From positions 1-64,000 of the forward strand of contig PAKZ01000036.1 in the NCBI GenBank assembly GCA_002706335.1: a DNA stretch of 64,000 nt, read 5' to 3'. Positions 19,716 through 28,861 of this stretch are shown one piece after another. A program made the translations under genes and the position numbers. Below the pieces are notes generated by a model. It did no database searches. It was not told the DNA's origin and saw only the letters and a list, made by a program, of their open reading frames with translations. This stretch comes from Ahrensia sp. (lineage in GTDB: Bacteria > Pseudomonadota > Alphaproteobacteria > Rhizobiales > Rhizobiaceae). Each line of letters starts with the position of its first letter. Position 1 is the first letter of the stretch.

Positions 19716-20752
19716 GCGACGCCTTGCAGACGGCGGCCGGAAGCCGGTTCGCGTGGAAAGACCGGCTGCTGACGCCGTGGACGATCACCATCGCCGCGCC
19801 GTTATCGGTGGCCGCGCTCGATCCCGGGCGGGTCGGCGAGGTCCTGTCCATCGCGACCGGGGCCTTCGCGGGCACCCTGCCCTATATCGCCGTCGCCGTG
19901 CTGCTGATCGCCGGGTTGAAAGCTTCCGGCGCGGAAAGCCTGATCGCAAAAGCGTTTCAGGGGCGCGAGAACCGGATGATCGTGCTGGCCGCCCTGTTCG
20001 GCGGGCTGGCGCCATTCTGTTCCTGCGAGGTCATTCCTTTTGTCGCCGGACTGCTGGCGGTCGGCGCGCCACTGCCGGCGGTGATGGCTTTCTGGCTGTC
20101 GTCGCCGCTTATCGACCCGCCGACGCTGTTCATCACCGCAGGCGCGCTCGGCTGGGATTTCGCCATCGGCAAGGCGATCGCGGCAATCGGGCTCGGCCTG
20201 TTCGGCGGCTTCGCCATGCGGGCGGCGCTCGCCGGCGGATGGTTCGCCGATCCGCTCAAACCCCGTTCGGGGGGCGGCTGCGGCTGCCGCAAATCGCCCT
20301 TCTCCGGGACACCGGTCTGGCGCTTCTGGCGCGAGGACGCGCGGATGGACCTGTTCCGCAGCGAACTGGCGGCCAACGCGCTGTTCCTCGTGAAATGGCT
20401 GGCGCTTGCTTATGTGCTGGAGGCGCTGCTGATCCTTTATGTCCCGGCATCGGCCATCGCGGGTCTCGTCGGCGGCGAAGGTATTCTCCCGATCGGGATC
20501 GCCGCGCTGGTCGGCATGCCGGCCTATCTCAATTCCTATGTCGCGCCGCCGCTTCTTGCCGGGCTTACCGAACAGGGGATGAGCGCGGGCGCGGCGATGG
20601 CCTTTATGGTGGCCGGCGCGGTCAGTTCCGTTCCCGCCATGGCCGCGGTCTGGTCGCTGGTCAAACGCGAGGTGTTCGCCGCCTATCTCGGCCTCGGCAT
20701 TGCCGGCGCGATCCTCGCCGGCGTGGCGTTCCAGTTCATCGCGAGAGGATGA
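19712..20752 (+). CDS. ArsP/DUF318-family permease
   Basis: A 346-residue membrane protein with about eight to ten helices. Its PFCSCEVIPFVAGLL motif is diagnostic of the DUF318/ArsP-type permeases, and the second repeat contains MPAYLNSYVAPPLLAGL. A cytoplasmic loop contains GGGCGCRKS, a further cysteine pair. Family members export trivalent organoarsenicals or have been linked to other metals. Gene pairing with an ArsR repressor supports metal or metalloid efflux. The ATG at 19712 overlaps the arsR stop (ATGA). Confidence 0.85.
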
Positions 20753-20753
20753 G

Positions 20754-21665
20754 ATGGCTATCGAGGACATCACGACCGTCACCGTCACGGTTCATCCCGA
20801 GGCATCGGAGCACGGCAGACTGCTGGCGCCCGTCGGTATTCCGACGCCCTACCAGACGCCGCTTTCCTTTTCGGTCTCCGGCGGCTCGTGGTCGCTGACC
20901 GGGGAAACGACGACCGGCCAGATGGCGGCGCTGATCGAAACGGAGGACCACGGGCCGGTGATGCTGACCTATCGCTTCTCGGAAATCGCCGGGCATTATC
21001 CGGACGCGCTTTTCCGCCCGCGCGAAACGCGCTTTACCCGTGCCGCCGCCGATCTCGTTCGCGACGCACGCCGGATCGCCGAGGACGCGCGAGACGGACA
21101 TTCGGCCATCGCGGCGATCGTCAACGACACGGCGGAGAAATTCACCTACGGCCATCCGGCGACGAAATATTACGACGGGCTGGACGCGATCCCGCATCTC
21201 GGCTGCGGACTGACGGAAGGCTCCTGCGTCGACATCAACACATATCTGATCGCCGCGCTGCGTTCGGCCGGGTTCGAGGCAGGCTATGTGACCGGCTATT
21301 TCTTTCCGGCCGAGAAGAACGGCTGCTGCGACGACATGCATTGCTGGGTCGTCACCCGCCACGAGGGCGCGGTGCTGGAGTGGGACATCGCCCACCACCT
21401 CAAGATGGGGACGCGCCGCATCTGCTGCGGCCTCAATCCGAAGCCCGGCAGCCGCGTCGCCGTGGCGCATTCGATGGGCCTCGACATCCCGGAGGCAGAC
21501 CTTCGGGCCATCAAGCTGATCGGCGAGCCGATGTGGCTGGACGCGAATGGCGGCTTGAGGGCGGCGCGGCTCGATATTCGGATGGATAAGACGACGCACG
21601 CGGACGCCCTAACAGAAGAGCCTCAAGCGAAGCCGTCCAGTTGGGCAACGCCCGTTCTCACATAA
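20754..21665 (+). CDS. Transglutaminase-like (papain-fold) protein
   Basis: A 303-residue protein with an N-terminal beta domain and a transglutaminase-like core. The Cys lies in EGSCVDINTYLIAALRSAG, the His in DDMHCWVV and the Asp in VLEWDIAHH, giving the expected Cys-His-Asp order. Extra cysteines (CC) sit beside the catalytic residues. There is no signal peptide, so it is probably cytoplasmic. The ATG at 20754 is 1 bp after the permease stop, so it belongs to the metal-type ArsR operon, an unusual partner. Its 3' end overlaps the convergent glycosyltransferase gene by 43 bp. Confidence 0.8.
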   Translation: MAIEDITTVTVTVHPEASEHGRLLAPVGIPTPYQTPLSFSVSGGSWSLTGETTTGQMAALIETEDHGPVMLTYRFSEIAGHYPDALFRPRETRFTRAAADLVRDARRIAEDARDGHSAIAAIVNDTAEKFTYGHPATKYYDGLDAIPHLGCGLTEGSCVDINTYLIAALRSAGFEAGYVTGYFFPAEKNGCCDDMHCWVVTRHEGAVLEWDIAHHLKMGTRRICCGLNPKPGSRVAVAHSMGLDIPEADLRAIKLIGEPMWLDANGGLRAARLDIRMDKTTHADALTEEPQAKPSSWATPVLT

Positions 21666-22807
21666 TTTTGCCAGGACCGGTCGGAGGACGACCACGAGCA
21701 CCGGAAGTCCCCCTGCGCTTGCTCCATCGCAATCAGCAAACGCTCCATATCCTTATACTCGATGGAGTCCTCATAGTATTGCTTCATTCGCAAGGCCGCT
21801 GCCACTCGGTCATAGATTTGAGGCGTGAACTTGAAGTGTTCCAGCGGAAGCACGATACCCGGCGCACCGGGAAATGTCGGGCGATGCTGGTTCCGCATGG
21901 CTCCATTGTCCGGCATCTTCAAAAGCGGGGCCTTGAAGATGCAGTTGTAAGGCCGGGATTTTCCTCGCAGCCTGTGCGTCAACGGCTTCAGCAAGAGGCG
22001 ATCCAGCAGCGTGTAATCGGGTTTACGGATGCCGAAGCTATCCATGAGCCGGGCACGGCTGCCACTGTAGGCGCCCTTGACCTCTCCGGCCGCCGATACT
22101 TGAAGATGCCGTCGCGCGTCGAAGTACCACTCAGTATCAGGGTCCAATACCTCGTTCGTACGAGCGCCCCTTAACGCCGAGATGTCAGCGGGATAAAGAT
22201 CGAGCAGGACGCTCCATACCGCATTCGCGCCAGAGGCCTCTGCAATCGGCAGAAAATCGCCAATGCGCATTCCCTCGGGAAGTTGCAGAAACTCGTCCGC
22301 ATCGACGTGCAAGGACCATCGCCCCAGCGAAAATTTGCGCACAAGCAGGTTGGTCCAGATTATGCAGACCCAAACGGCCCCGCCGTTCGGCGATAGCCGC
22401 GGGCCGTCCGGAACGATGTCGCCGAAATTGTGATTGCTGGCCAGAACCATGCAATCAGGTTGACTGAAAAGGTATTCGCGCGTTCCGTCGCGCGAATTAT
22501 CGTCCAGGAAAATGAAGCGTTTCACGCCAAGCCCACGATAGTGATCGAGGAACGGTGGCAGGAAATACATTTCGTCGCGGACGATGCAGGTCAGAGTGAA
22601 GCCCGAAGCACCGGTCAGGTCATGCGAGACTACCCGCAGATCATCAAACCTCGAGAAATCCAAAGCAAGGGCCCCACGTAAACTCACTTGACAGAGTGGA
22701 TACCCCCGCTCGCGAATATTGCGAGCCTTCGGATGAGTCCAAACCGCGACAGCATTCAAAAAGAATGCCTGGTTAACACGATACAACCTAACCTTGTATT
22801 GCGCCAA
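21623..22807 (-). CDS. Glycosyltransferase, GT2/GT92-like
   Basis: A 394-residue protein with a GT-A-type core. TLTCIVRDEMYFLPPFLDHYRGLGV begins the nucleotide-binding half, FLDDNSRDGTREYL is the donor-site region, and HVDADEFL supplies the DxD-like metal motif. It is predicted to transfer a sugar to a surface glycan, but donor and acceptor are unknown. A short N-terminal region of about 70 residues precedes the core. GC and codon use look lower than in neighbouring genes, consistent with transfer. It stands alone, convergent with the transglutaminase gene (43-bp overlap). Confidence 0.8.
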   Translation of the reverse strand: MAQYKVRLYRVNQAFFLNAVAVWTHPKARNIRERGYPLCQVSLRGALALDFSRFDDLRVVSHDLTGASGFTLTCIVRDEMYFLPPFLDHYRGLGVKRFIFLDDNSRDGTREYLFSQPDCMVLASNHNFGDIVPDGPRLSPNGGAVWVCIIWTNLLVRKFSLGRWSLHVDADEFLQLPEGMRIGDFLPIAEASGANAVWSVLLDLYPADISALRGARTNEVLDPDTEWYFDARRHLQVSAAGEVKGAYSGSRARLMDSFGIRKPDYTLLDRLLLKPLTHRLRGKSRPYNCIFKAPLLKMPDNGAMRNQHRPTFPGAPGIVLPLEHFKFTPQIYDRVAAALRMKQYYEDSIEYKDMERLLIAMEQAQGDFRCSWSSSDRSWQNYVRTGVAQLDGFA

Positions 22808-22939
22808 CGATCGGCATGCAAACGGCAGCGCGATCCGGTGTTGCTGATTTGAAGTTTGAAAGGCGAACCATTATCGCTTTCCCTGGCGATTTCAGTCGCC
22901 TAGATATAATCCCGTCCAAAGATCCGATCTTCCCGCACC

Positions 22940-24355
22940 TTGAACCGCACCGTCCCCCTCATCCTCGCCATCGCGCTCTTCATGGAGCACATGGATTCCA
23001 CCGTGATCTCGACCGCGCTGCCGGCGATCGCGGAGGATATCGGCACGACGCCGATCGCGCTGAAACTGGCGCTGACGGCCTATCTGGTGTCGCTGGCGAT
23101 CTTCATTCCCGTCTCCGGCTGGGTCGCCGACCGGTTCGGCGCGCGGCGCGTCTTCGCGGCGGCCATCGGGGTGTTCATGGTCGGCTCCATCGCCTGCGCG
23201 GTGTCGGGCTCGCTGGCCGAATTCGTGGGGTCGCGTTTCCTGCAGGGCATGGGCGGGGCGATGATGACGCCGGTCGGGCGGCTCGTGCTGGTGCGGGCGA
23301 CGAAGAAATCCGATCTCGTCAACGCCATGGCGTGGCTGACGATACCGGCCCTGATCGGCCCGATGGCGGGGCCGCCGGTCGGCGGGTTCCTGACCACCTA
23401 TCTGTCCTGGCACTGGATCTTCCTGGTCAATATCCCTATCGGGTTCGCCGGCATCCTCTTCGCGCTGACGCTGCTGCCGGAAGGCGAGGCGCCACCCGTG
23501 CGGCGCGTCGACTGGCGAGGGTTCATCCTGGCCGGCACGGCGGCATCCGGCATCGTCTTCGGCCTGTCGGTGATCAGCCTGCCGGCGCTGCCGCCGATCT
23601 GGGGCATTCTCGCGACGCTGGCCGGCGCGCTATCCTTCGCGGCCTATGTCTACCATGCGCGGCGCGCGGAAGACCCTCTGCTCAATCCGAAACTCTTCGC
23701 CAACCGGACGTTCCGCACCGCGATCATCGGCGCGACGCTGTTCAGGATCGGCGCCGGCGCGGTGCCTTTCCTGCTGCCGCTGATGCTGCAGCTCGGCTTC
23801 GGAATGACGCCGTTCCAGTCCGGCATGGTGACCTTCGTGTCGGCGGGCGGCGCGATCGTGATGAAATTCACGGTCAAACGCATATTGCACGGCGGCGGCT
23901 TTCGCACGGTGCTGATCGGCGCGGCGGCGGGCGCGGCAATCTCCATCGCGGTCAACGGCTTTTTCACGGCGGCGACGCCGCTGGCACTGATCATGGTGGT
24001 GCTGTTCGTCTCGGGGCTGGTGCGGTCGCTGTTCTTCACCTCGACCAATGCGCTGACCTACGCCGACGTGTCGGAGGCCGAGGCGGCGCAGGCGACCGCC
24101 GTGACCTCGGCGATGCAACAGGTTTCGATCGCGGTGGGCGTGGCGCTGGCCGGCGGCGTGCTGGACCTCGTCACGACGCTGAGCGGCGGCGCGCTGGATC
24201 TGACGGCCTTCCACATCGCCTTCTTCACCGTCGCCGCCATCTCGGCGCTGGCGATCATTCCGTTCCTGTCGCTGCCGCCCGACGCCGGCCAGACGGTTTC
24301 CGGCCACGCACTGCGGCGAGCCGGAGGGCGCGCCGCCTCGCCCGTCAGGCAGTAA
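22940..24355 (+). CDS. MFS multidrug exporter, DHA2 (14-helix) type
   Basis: A 471-residue permease of the EmrB/QacA subfamily. MEHMDSTVISTALPAIAEDIGT in helix 1 and the following loop is the family's motif D1 region, and GWVADRFGARRVF is motif A. PLIGPMAGPPVGGFLTTYLSWHWIF corresponds to motif C, the antiporter signature. Proton-coupled drug export is expected; the substrate is unknown. The start is a TTG at 22940, needed to complete the first helix. The first ATG at 22982 would cut into it. The 3' end lies 3 bp from that of rlmE, with no terminator visible between them. Confidence 0.85.
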   Translation: MNRTVPLILAIALFMEHMDSTVISTALPAIAEDIGTTPIALKLALTAYLVSLAIFIPVSGWVADRFGARRVFAAAIGVFMVGSIACAVSGSLAEFVGSRFLQGMGGAMMTPVGRLVLVRATKKSDLVNAMAWLTIPALIGPMAGPPVGGFLTTYLSWHWIFLVNIPIGFAGILFALTLLPEGEAPPVRRVDWRGFILAGTAASGIVFGLSVISLPALPPIWGILATLAGALSFAAYVYHARRAEDPLLNPKLFANRTFRTAIIGATLFRIGAGAVPFLLPLMLQLGFGMTPFQSGMVTFVSAGGAIVMKFTVKRILHGGGFRTVLIGAAAGAAISIAVNGFFTAATPLALIMVVLFVSGLVRSLFFTSTNALTYADVSEAEAAQATAVTSAMQQVSIAVGVALAGGVLDLVTTLSGGALDLTAFHIAFFTVAAISALAIIPFLSLPPDAGQTVSGHALRRAGGRAASPVRQ

Positions 24356-24358
24356 ACC

Positions 24359-25084
24359 TCAGGCTTCGTCTTCAGCCCTGCCCTTGAAATCCTTGGCGAG
24401 GATGTAAAGCTCGACCGACTCGGCGCGCGACGACGGCGGCTTGACGTGGATGACGGATTTGAAATTCCGTTTCAGCAGATCGAGCAGGTCCTTCTCGGTG
24501 CCGCCCTGGAAGGTCTTGGCGAGGAAATGGCCGCCCGGCTTCAGAACGCGGACCGCGAAATCGGCGGCGACCTCGATCAGATGCATGGTACGCAGATGGT
24601 CGGTCTGGCGGTGGCCGATGGTCGGCGCGGCCATGTCGGAGACGACCACGTCGGGCTCGCCGCCGAGCGCCTCCATCAGCTTTTGCGGCGCGTCGTCGTC
24701 GAGGAAATCCATCTGCAGGATCTCGACGCCCGGCATCTGGTCCATCTCCAGATAGTCGATGGCGGCGATGCGCTTGTCCTCGTCATTCGAGCCGATGCGC
24801 TCGACCGCGACCTGGCACCAGCCGCCGGGCGCGGCGCCGAGGTCGATCACGCGATCGCCCTTCTTGAGAATGCGGTGCTTGTCGTCGATCTCGATCAGCT
24901 TGTAGGCGGCGCGCGAGCGCATGCCCTCGGCCTTGGCCCGCTGGACGTAGGGGTCGTTCAGCTGCCGCTCGATCCAGCGGCGCGAGGAGTTCTTCAGCCC
25001 CCTGCCCTTCTTGACCCGCTGGTTGATCGACCGGCCGCCCCGGCCTGACGACGATCCGCCGCGCGGCGGTTTTTTCTCGCTCAT
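24359..25084 (-). CDS. rlmE: 23S rRNA 2'-O-ribose methyltransferase RlmE (FtsJ)
   Basis: A 241-residue SAM methyltransferase that modifies U2552 in the A-loop of 23S r[16 protein letters not shown] (81-93) is the SAM motif, and the K-D-K-E catalytic tetrad is present as Lys62, Asp150 (SDMAAP), Lys190 (LAKTFQGG) and Glu222 or Glu225 (SRAESVELY). A basic, Gly/Arg-rich N-terminal extension of about 35 residues is common in alphaproteobacterial versions. The ATG overlaps the ppx stop by 4 bp, a conserved pairing in Rhizobiales. Confidence 0.95.
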   Translation of the reverse strand: MSEKKPPRGGSSSGRGGRSINQRVKKGRGLKNSSRRWIERQLNDPYVQRAKAEGMRSRAAYKLIEIDDKHRILKKGDRVIDLGAAPGGWCQVAVERIGSNDEDKRIAAIDYLEMDQMPGVEILQMDFLDDDAPQKLMEALGGEPDVVVSDMAAPTIGHRQTDHLRTMHLIEVAADFAVRVLKPGGHFLAKTFQGGTEKDLLDLLKRNFKSVIHVKPPSSRAESVELYILAKDFKGRAEDEA

Positions 25085-26637
25085 TGTCCGTTCCACTTCG
25101 GCCGGTTGCGCCACGGATTGGCGCCGCGCCGCCAGACGCCGTCGGCGGCCATCATCTCGGTGAGGATGCCCTCGCGCAGGCCGCGGTCGGCGACGCGCAG
25201 CCGGTTCGACGGCCAGACGCGGCGGATCGCCTCGAGGATGGCGCAGCCGGCCAGAACGAGGTCCGCCCGGTCGGCGCCGATGCAGGGATTGGCGACGCGC
25301 TCGTCGAAGCTCCACGAGAGAAGCCGCGCATTCATCGCATCGACTTCATCCGAGCTCATCCACAGCCCGTCGACGCGGCGGCGGTCGTAGCGCGGCAGAT
25401 CCAGATGGATGCCGGCCAGCGTCGTCACCGTGCCGGAGGTGCCGAGCAGGTGGAAGCCCTCATTGCCGACGCGGTCGGCGAGGCGGTTGCGCCCCTCGAA
25501 GCTGTCCAGCAATCCGGCGGCATGGTCGATCATGTCGGCAAAGGTCTGGCCGGTGACATCGCGGCCGCCGAATTTTTCCGACAGGGTCACGACGCCGACC
25601 TGCAGGGAGGTCCAGGCGACGATATGGTCGGCCAGCCGGCGGGAGCGGCGGTCCTTGACGTCGACCAGCGCGATCTCCGAGGAACCGCCGCCGATATCGA
25701 ACAGGACGACGGAATCCGTATCGCGGCCGACCAGCGAGGAACAGCCCGAAACAGCCAGCCGCGCTTCCGTCTCGCGGTCGACGATCTCCAGCGTCATGCC
25801 GGTCTCCTCGCGCACGCGGGCGAGAAACTCTTCGCCGTTTTCCGCCGCGCGGCAGGCCTCGGTGGCGATCAGCCGCATGCGCCGGATGGGTCGTGTTTCG
25901 AGCTTGTCGCGGCAGACCTTCAAGGCCTCGACGGCGCGGTCCATCGCCGCGTCCGACAGCCGGCCGGTGCGCGACAGGCCCTCGCCGAGACGCACGATGC
26001 GCGAAAAGGCGTCGACGACGCGGAACTGGCCCGGGCGGGTGGGCGTGGCGACGAGGAGGCGGCAATTGTTGGTGCCGAGATCCAGCGCGGCGTAATAGCC
26101 GGACGAATTGGGCGACGCGCTCCGGCGGGCTCCACTGTCGAGCGGGGGGCGAGCCGGGGCCGGCCTGGCGGGCGGCGCGATCTCCGGCCGGGCGACCGGA
26201 GCGGCCGCGCCATTGGGTGCGCCGCCCGGCACGGCGCCCTGCACATGCGGCTTGCGGCGGCGCCGACGGCGCTTTCCGCGCGGCGGAGCGGGCGGCGGCG
26301 TTGCCGGATCGGGCGCGGCGTGCAGCTTTGCCTCGGCCGCACGCGCGGGCTCAGCCGTCGCCGCATCGGCAACAGGCTTTTGCCCGCCACGACGCCTCCG
26401 GCGGCGCTTGCGGCCCTTCTTGTCCTTGTGGTGATCAAGCCTTCCGTCCGGCGCGGTCGGGTCGTCGAGGCCGGAATCCCGACCGTCTTCGTCATCCCGC
26501 GCAGCCTTTACCGGCGCTCCCGGCGCGGTCTCCCGCGCCCGGTTTTCCATGCCGGCCAGCTCCGATCCGCGCGGATCAGAACCGGTTTCGGAAGGTCCCG
26601 ATCCGGATGCATTCGCATCCGCTTCGGCGTCCTTCAC
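25081..26637 (-). CDS. Ppx/GppA exopolyphosphatase-family protein with a long basic N-terminal extension
   Basis: A 518-residue protein. The enzymatic core begins around residue 181 ([17 protein letters not shown], the phosphate-binding motif of the actin-like ATPase fold) and includes [15 protein letters not shown] and [13 protein letters not shown]. Such enzymes hydrolyse polyphosphate or pppGpp. The first 180 residues are low-complexity, rich in Ala, Pro and Arg, with two runs of Arg/Lys (about 75-85 and 121-129). They could bind RNA, DNA or polyphosphate, which is inference only. The start is GTG at 26637 after AAGAAGGGAAAA. Overlaps rlmE by 4 bp. Confidence 0.88.
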   Translation of the reverse strand: MKDAEADANASGSGPSETGSDPRGSELAGMENRARETAPGAPVKAARDDEDGRDSGLDDPTAPDGRLDHHKDKKGRKRRRRRRGGQKPVADAATAEPARAAEAKLHAAPDPATPPPAPPRGKRRRRRRKPHVQGAVPGGAPNGAAAPVARPEIAPPARPAPARPPLDSGARRSASPNSSGYYAALDLGTNNCRLLVATPTRPGQFRVVDAFSRIVRLGEGLSRTGRLSDAAMDRAVEALKVCRDKLETRPIRRMRLIATEACRAAENGEEFLARVREETGMTLEIVDRETEARLAVSGCSSLVGRDTDSVVLFDIGGGSSEIALVDVKDRRSRRLADHIVAWTSLQVGVVTLSEKFGGRDVTGQTFADMIDHAAGLLDSFEGRNRLADRVGNEGFHLLGTSGTVTTLAGIHLDLPRYDRRRVDGLWMSSDEVDAMNARLLSWSFDERVANPCIGADRADLVLAGCAILEAIRRVWPSNRLRVADRGLREGILTEMMAADGVWRRGANPWRNRPKWNGQ

Positions 26638-26757
26638 GGCTTTTCCCTTCTTGCGCCGCGCTGCCCGAAAGGCGCTGCAGGCGCAATCCTTTTGCTGTTG
26701 GGGAAATGGTATCAGCAGATGCCGATTTCACCAAGCATCTTTGTCGAAGATCGGGGT

Positions 26758-26786
26758 TTGCATTTTTTCCAATGACGCTCTATATG
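26758..26786 (+). promoter_or_regulatory. Promoter of tRNA-Gln
   Basis: TTGCAT (26758-26763), a 17-bp spacer and TATATG (26781-26786), ending 18 bp before the mature tRNA. Confidence 0.6.
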
Positions 26787-26804
26787 CGCCACTCATACCG
26801 GCGA

Positions 26805-26878
26805 TGGGGAATAGGTTAACGGTAGACCCACGGACTCTGACTCCGTTAGTCCTGGTTCGAATCCAGGTTCCCCAGCCA
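26805..26878 (+). tRNA. tRNA-Gln (anticodon CTG)
   Basis: A complete cloverleaf with encoded CCA. The acceptor stem TGGGGAA pairs with TTCCCCA, the D stem is GGTT/GACC, the anticodon stem ACGGA/TCCGT carries loop CTCTGAC with CTG at 34-36, and the T arm is CCTGG-TTCGAAT-CCAGG. It reads the glutamine codon CAG. Confidence 0.96.
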
Positions 26879-26932
26879 ACCACCCTTCCCAAAATACCGT
26901 TTCCAGTTTCACCGCCGGATAGCTGCGCGGGT

Positions 26933-27150
26933 TCAGCGGGTTAGCGTTTGCACCCACAAACAGAGATTGATTGCTACCGACAAGACAGACAACCAGGCAG
27001 CGACGGCCTCGCGGTCAAGAGCGATCTCGATCTTTCCCGAAGTAATCGTTGCTTGCTGGACGCAAGTCAGAACAGCATCCTGGCTCAGCATCGCATTGCG
27101 TGCTGCGGCGGCGTCAAACAGATCGCGGAAGATCGCCAGCGGGGTTGCGG
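26933..27150 (-). pseudogene. Possible remnant of a site-specific recombinase C-terminus
   Basis: The minus-strand frame ends with AVLTCVQQATITSGKIEIAL followed by DREAVAAWL, which resembles by pattern the C-terminal beta/helix segment after the zinc ribbon of large serine recombinases. There is no start or catalytic domain. The adjacent tRNA-Gln makes a former integrated element plausible. This is a weak call. Confidence 0.25.
26935..26969. repeat. 35-nt dispersed repeat, copy 1
   Basis: It matches 42652-42686 at 30 of 35 positions. The core is GTTTGC-RCCCA-CAAAC, an imperfect stem-loop. Both copies lie in gene-free DNA. Confidence 0.5.
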
Positions 27151-27811
27151 GTCCCTTTTGCTGATTGATTGGCAAGCTGTTCCTCGCTGCCATCGGCAAT
27201 CGCAATCTCATCACTGGCCGAAGCCCGGAACGCCATCGCCAACTGGAAGGAGGATTACAACAACCACAGACCACACTCAGCCCTCGGAAATATCCCGCCG
27301 GCCGAGTTCGCCACAAAAATCAGGCTGGAAATGCAGGCCGCATAAGGCCGGAAATGAAACCCGGGAGTCTCCAAACAACTGGAGGGAAGCAGGGGCTCAG
27401 GTCACGTACGCAAACAGATGTTCGAAGCGGCTCTCGGACAGACATGCGATGGGCAATCGCTGAAAAATGCCGGAGTTGCCGCAAGGCGCTCAGGACCGGC
27501 AGTGGAAATCCTGCATGGCTACCGTCGTCATGAAGAGCGGCGACTTAGGCAGCGCCAACGTTACGAAGACCCGGATCCATCAGGGAACGGGTATCCGGAT
27601 TATCGTACGCGGTGGCATGTCAAGAGCTACGCTGAGATAACGAACGGTGAGTGTCTGCTCATCGCGCCGTGCGAAGGCTCCGTTTTTCTCCATGAGATAT
27701 CTGCATTCGACCCCAATGAGACTTCCTGGCCACGCCAATTGAGCCAAAATTCTCTAAATCGCTATGTTATACTATATATTGAGGGCATATCTCACTTCAC
27801 AAGCAACATAC

Positions 27812-28135
27812 TCAGGCGTTTACAGCCTCAAATATTCGAGCAGCCACGCTATTCAGTCCAGAAAGTTCTTTTTCAGGATCGCCTGATGCTAAAGATTCAT
27901 CTAGCGTTCCAAGCATAGAACTAAAGCGGGTAAGTTCGTCATTAGCCTCATCAACGGGCAGAGGCTGGTCGTCATAAGCGTCTACAAAGCGCTGGGCCGC
28001 ATACGAAATCAGCAGGAGTGCCGCCGCATTCTGCGGTTCCGACGGGATACGCGACCGGGCCCGACGGGCGCAGTCTTCGTAAGCGCGAACAGCATAGCCC
28101 CCGTCCACGACGATTTTAAGCAGGTCTGAAAACAT
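27812..28135 (-). CDS. Small helical hypothetical protein at the end of the pyrimidine operon
   Basis: A 107-residue protein starting MFSDLLKIVVDGGYAVRAYEDCARRARS. It is predicted mostly helical and soluble, with no known motif. It lies 17 bp downstream of pyrE on the same strand, so it is probably the last gene of the TRAP-pyr operon. Its GC content is a little lower than upstream. I do not recognise the family. A role in pyrimidine metabolism would be inferred from position only. Confidence 0.6.
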   Translation of the reverse strand: MFSDLLKIVVDGGYAVRAYEDCARRARSRIPSEPQNAAALLLISYAAQRFVDAYDDQPLPVDEANDELTRFSSMLGTLDESLASGDPEKELSGLNSVAARIFEAVNA

Positions 28136-28152
28136 TACGGAACCTCATTTCC

Positions 28153-28848
28153 TCATTTTGGCAGTTCGGCGATTCCGCCGTGCTCGGCGGACCACTTCAG
28201 CGGCGCGTTCAGGAATTTCTCGACCTCTTCGAGCACATCCTCCGAAAACAGTTTCTCGGATTTGCACACCTTCAGAATGTCCCACCAGGTGGCGAGGTAA
28301 TGCAGGCGCATGCCGGCAGCCTCCAGCCGCTTGGGCGTGTCCGGGAAGATGTCGTAGTAGAACACCGCAAAGGTGTCGGTGACGGTCGCGCCGGTGCGCG
28401 ACACGGCTTCGGCGAATTTCAACTTGCTGCCGCCGTCGGTCGTCAGGTCCTCGACAAGGAGAACACGCGCGCCCTCAGCCAGCGCCCCCTCGATCTGCGC
28501 GTCGCGGCCGAACCCTTTCGGCTTCTTGCGCACATACTGCATCGGTAGGCCCATGCGGTCAGACAGCCACGCCGCGAACGGGATACCGGCAGTCTCACCG
28601 CCCGCGACCGCGTCGAACTGCTCGAAACCAACATCGCGGAAGATGATCGACGCCGCGAAGTCCATCAGCGCGGAGCGGATGCGCGGATAGGAGATCAGCT
28701 TCCGGCAGTCGATATAGACCGGACTCGCGAGGCCGGAGGTGAATGTGTAGGGCTGATCCGCGCGAAAATGCACCGCGCTGATCTCCAACAGCATCTTCGC
28801 TGCTGTCTCGGAAATTACGTCGCGCGAAGGAAATGTATTCGAGAACAT
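28153..28848 (-). CDS. pyrE: Orotate phosphoribosyltransferase
   Basis: A 231-residue PRTase that joins orotate to PRPP, forming OMP. The PRPP-binding motif is [21 protein letters not shown], the catalytic-loop region is [18 protein letters not shown], and [16 protein letters not shown] shapes the active site. It is complete and of the length usual in Rhizobiales. It starts 13 bp downstream of pyrC within the operon. It may be the housekeeping copy or a salvage copy that commits imported orotate to UMP; only the full genome would tell. Confidence 0.93.
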   Translation of the reverse strand: MFSNTFPSRDVISETAAKMLLEISAVHFRADQPYTFTSGLASPVYIDCRKLISYPRIRSALMDFAASIIFRDVGFEQFDAVAGGETAGIPFAAWLSDRMGLPMQYVRKKPKGFGRDAQIEGALAEGARVLLVEDLTTDGGSKLKFAEAVSRTGATVTDTFAVFYYDIFPDTPKRLEAAGMRLHYLATWWDILKVCKSEKLFSEDVLEEVEKFLNAPLKWSAEHGGIAELPK

Positions 28849-28861
28849 GGCGGCACCTCTG

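Larger units (their letters stand above)
26879..27811. other. Gene-poor region after tRNA-Gln
   Basis: About 930 bp without a convincing intact gene. It holds a short decayed frame that may be a recombinase tail (26933-27150), one copy of a 35-nt dispersed repeat (26935-26969), and a lower-GC right half. A 166-codon frame at 27418-27918 lacks a ribosome site and overlaps the opposing small gene, so I do not call it. The position next to a tRNA 3' end suggests old integration events. Confidence 0.5.

Noticed and set aside
27418-27918. A 166-codon plus-strand frame
   Set aside because: It has no ribosome site and no recognisable sequence, and its 3' third lies on the opposite strand of the small gene at 27812-28135, which fits the pyr operon.
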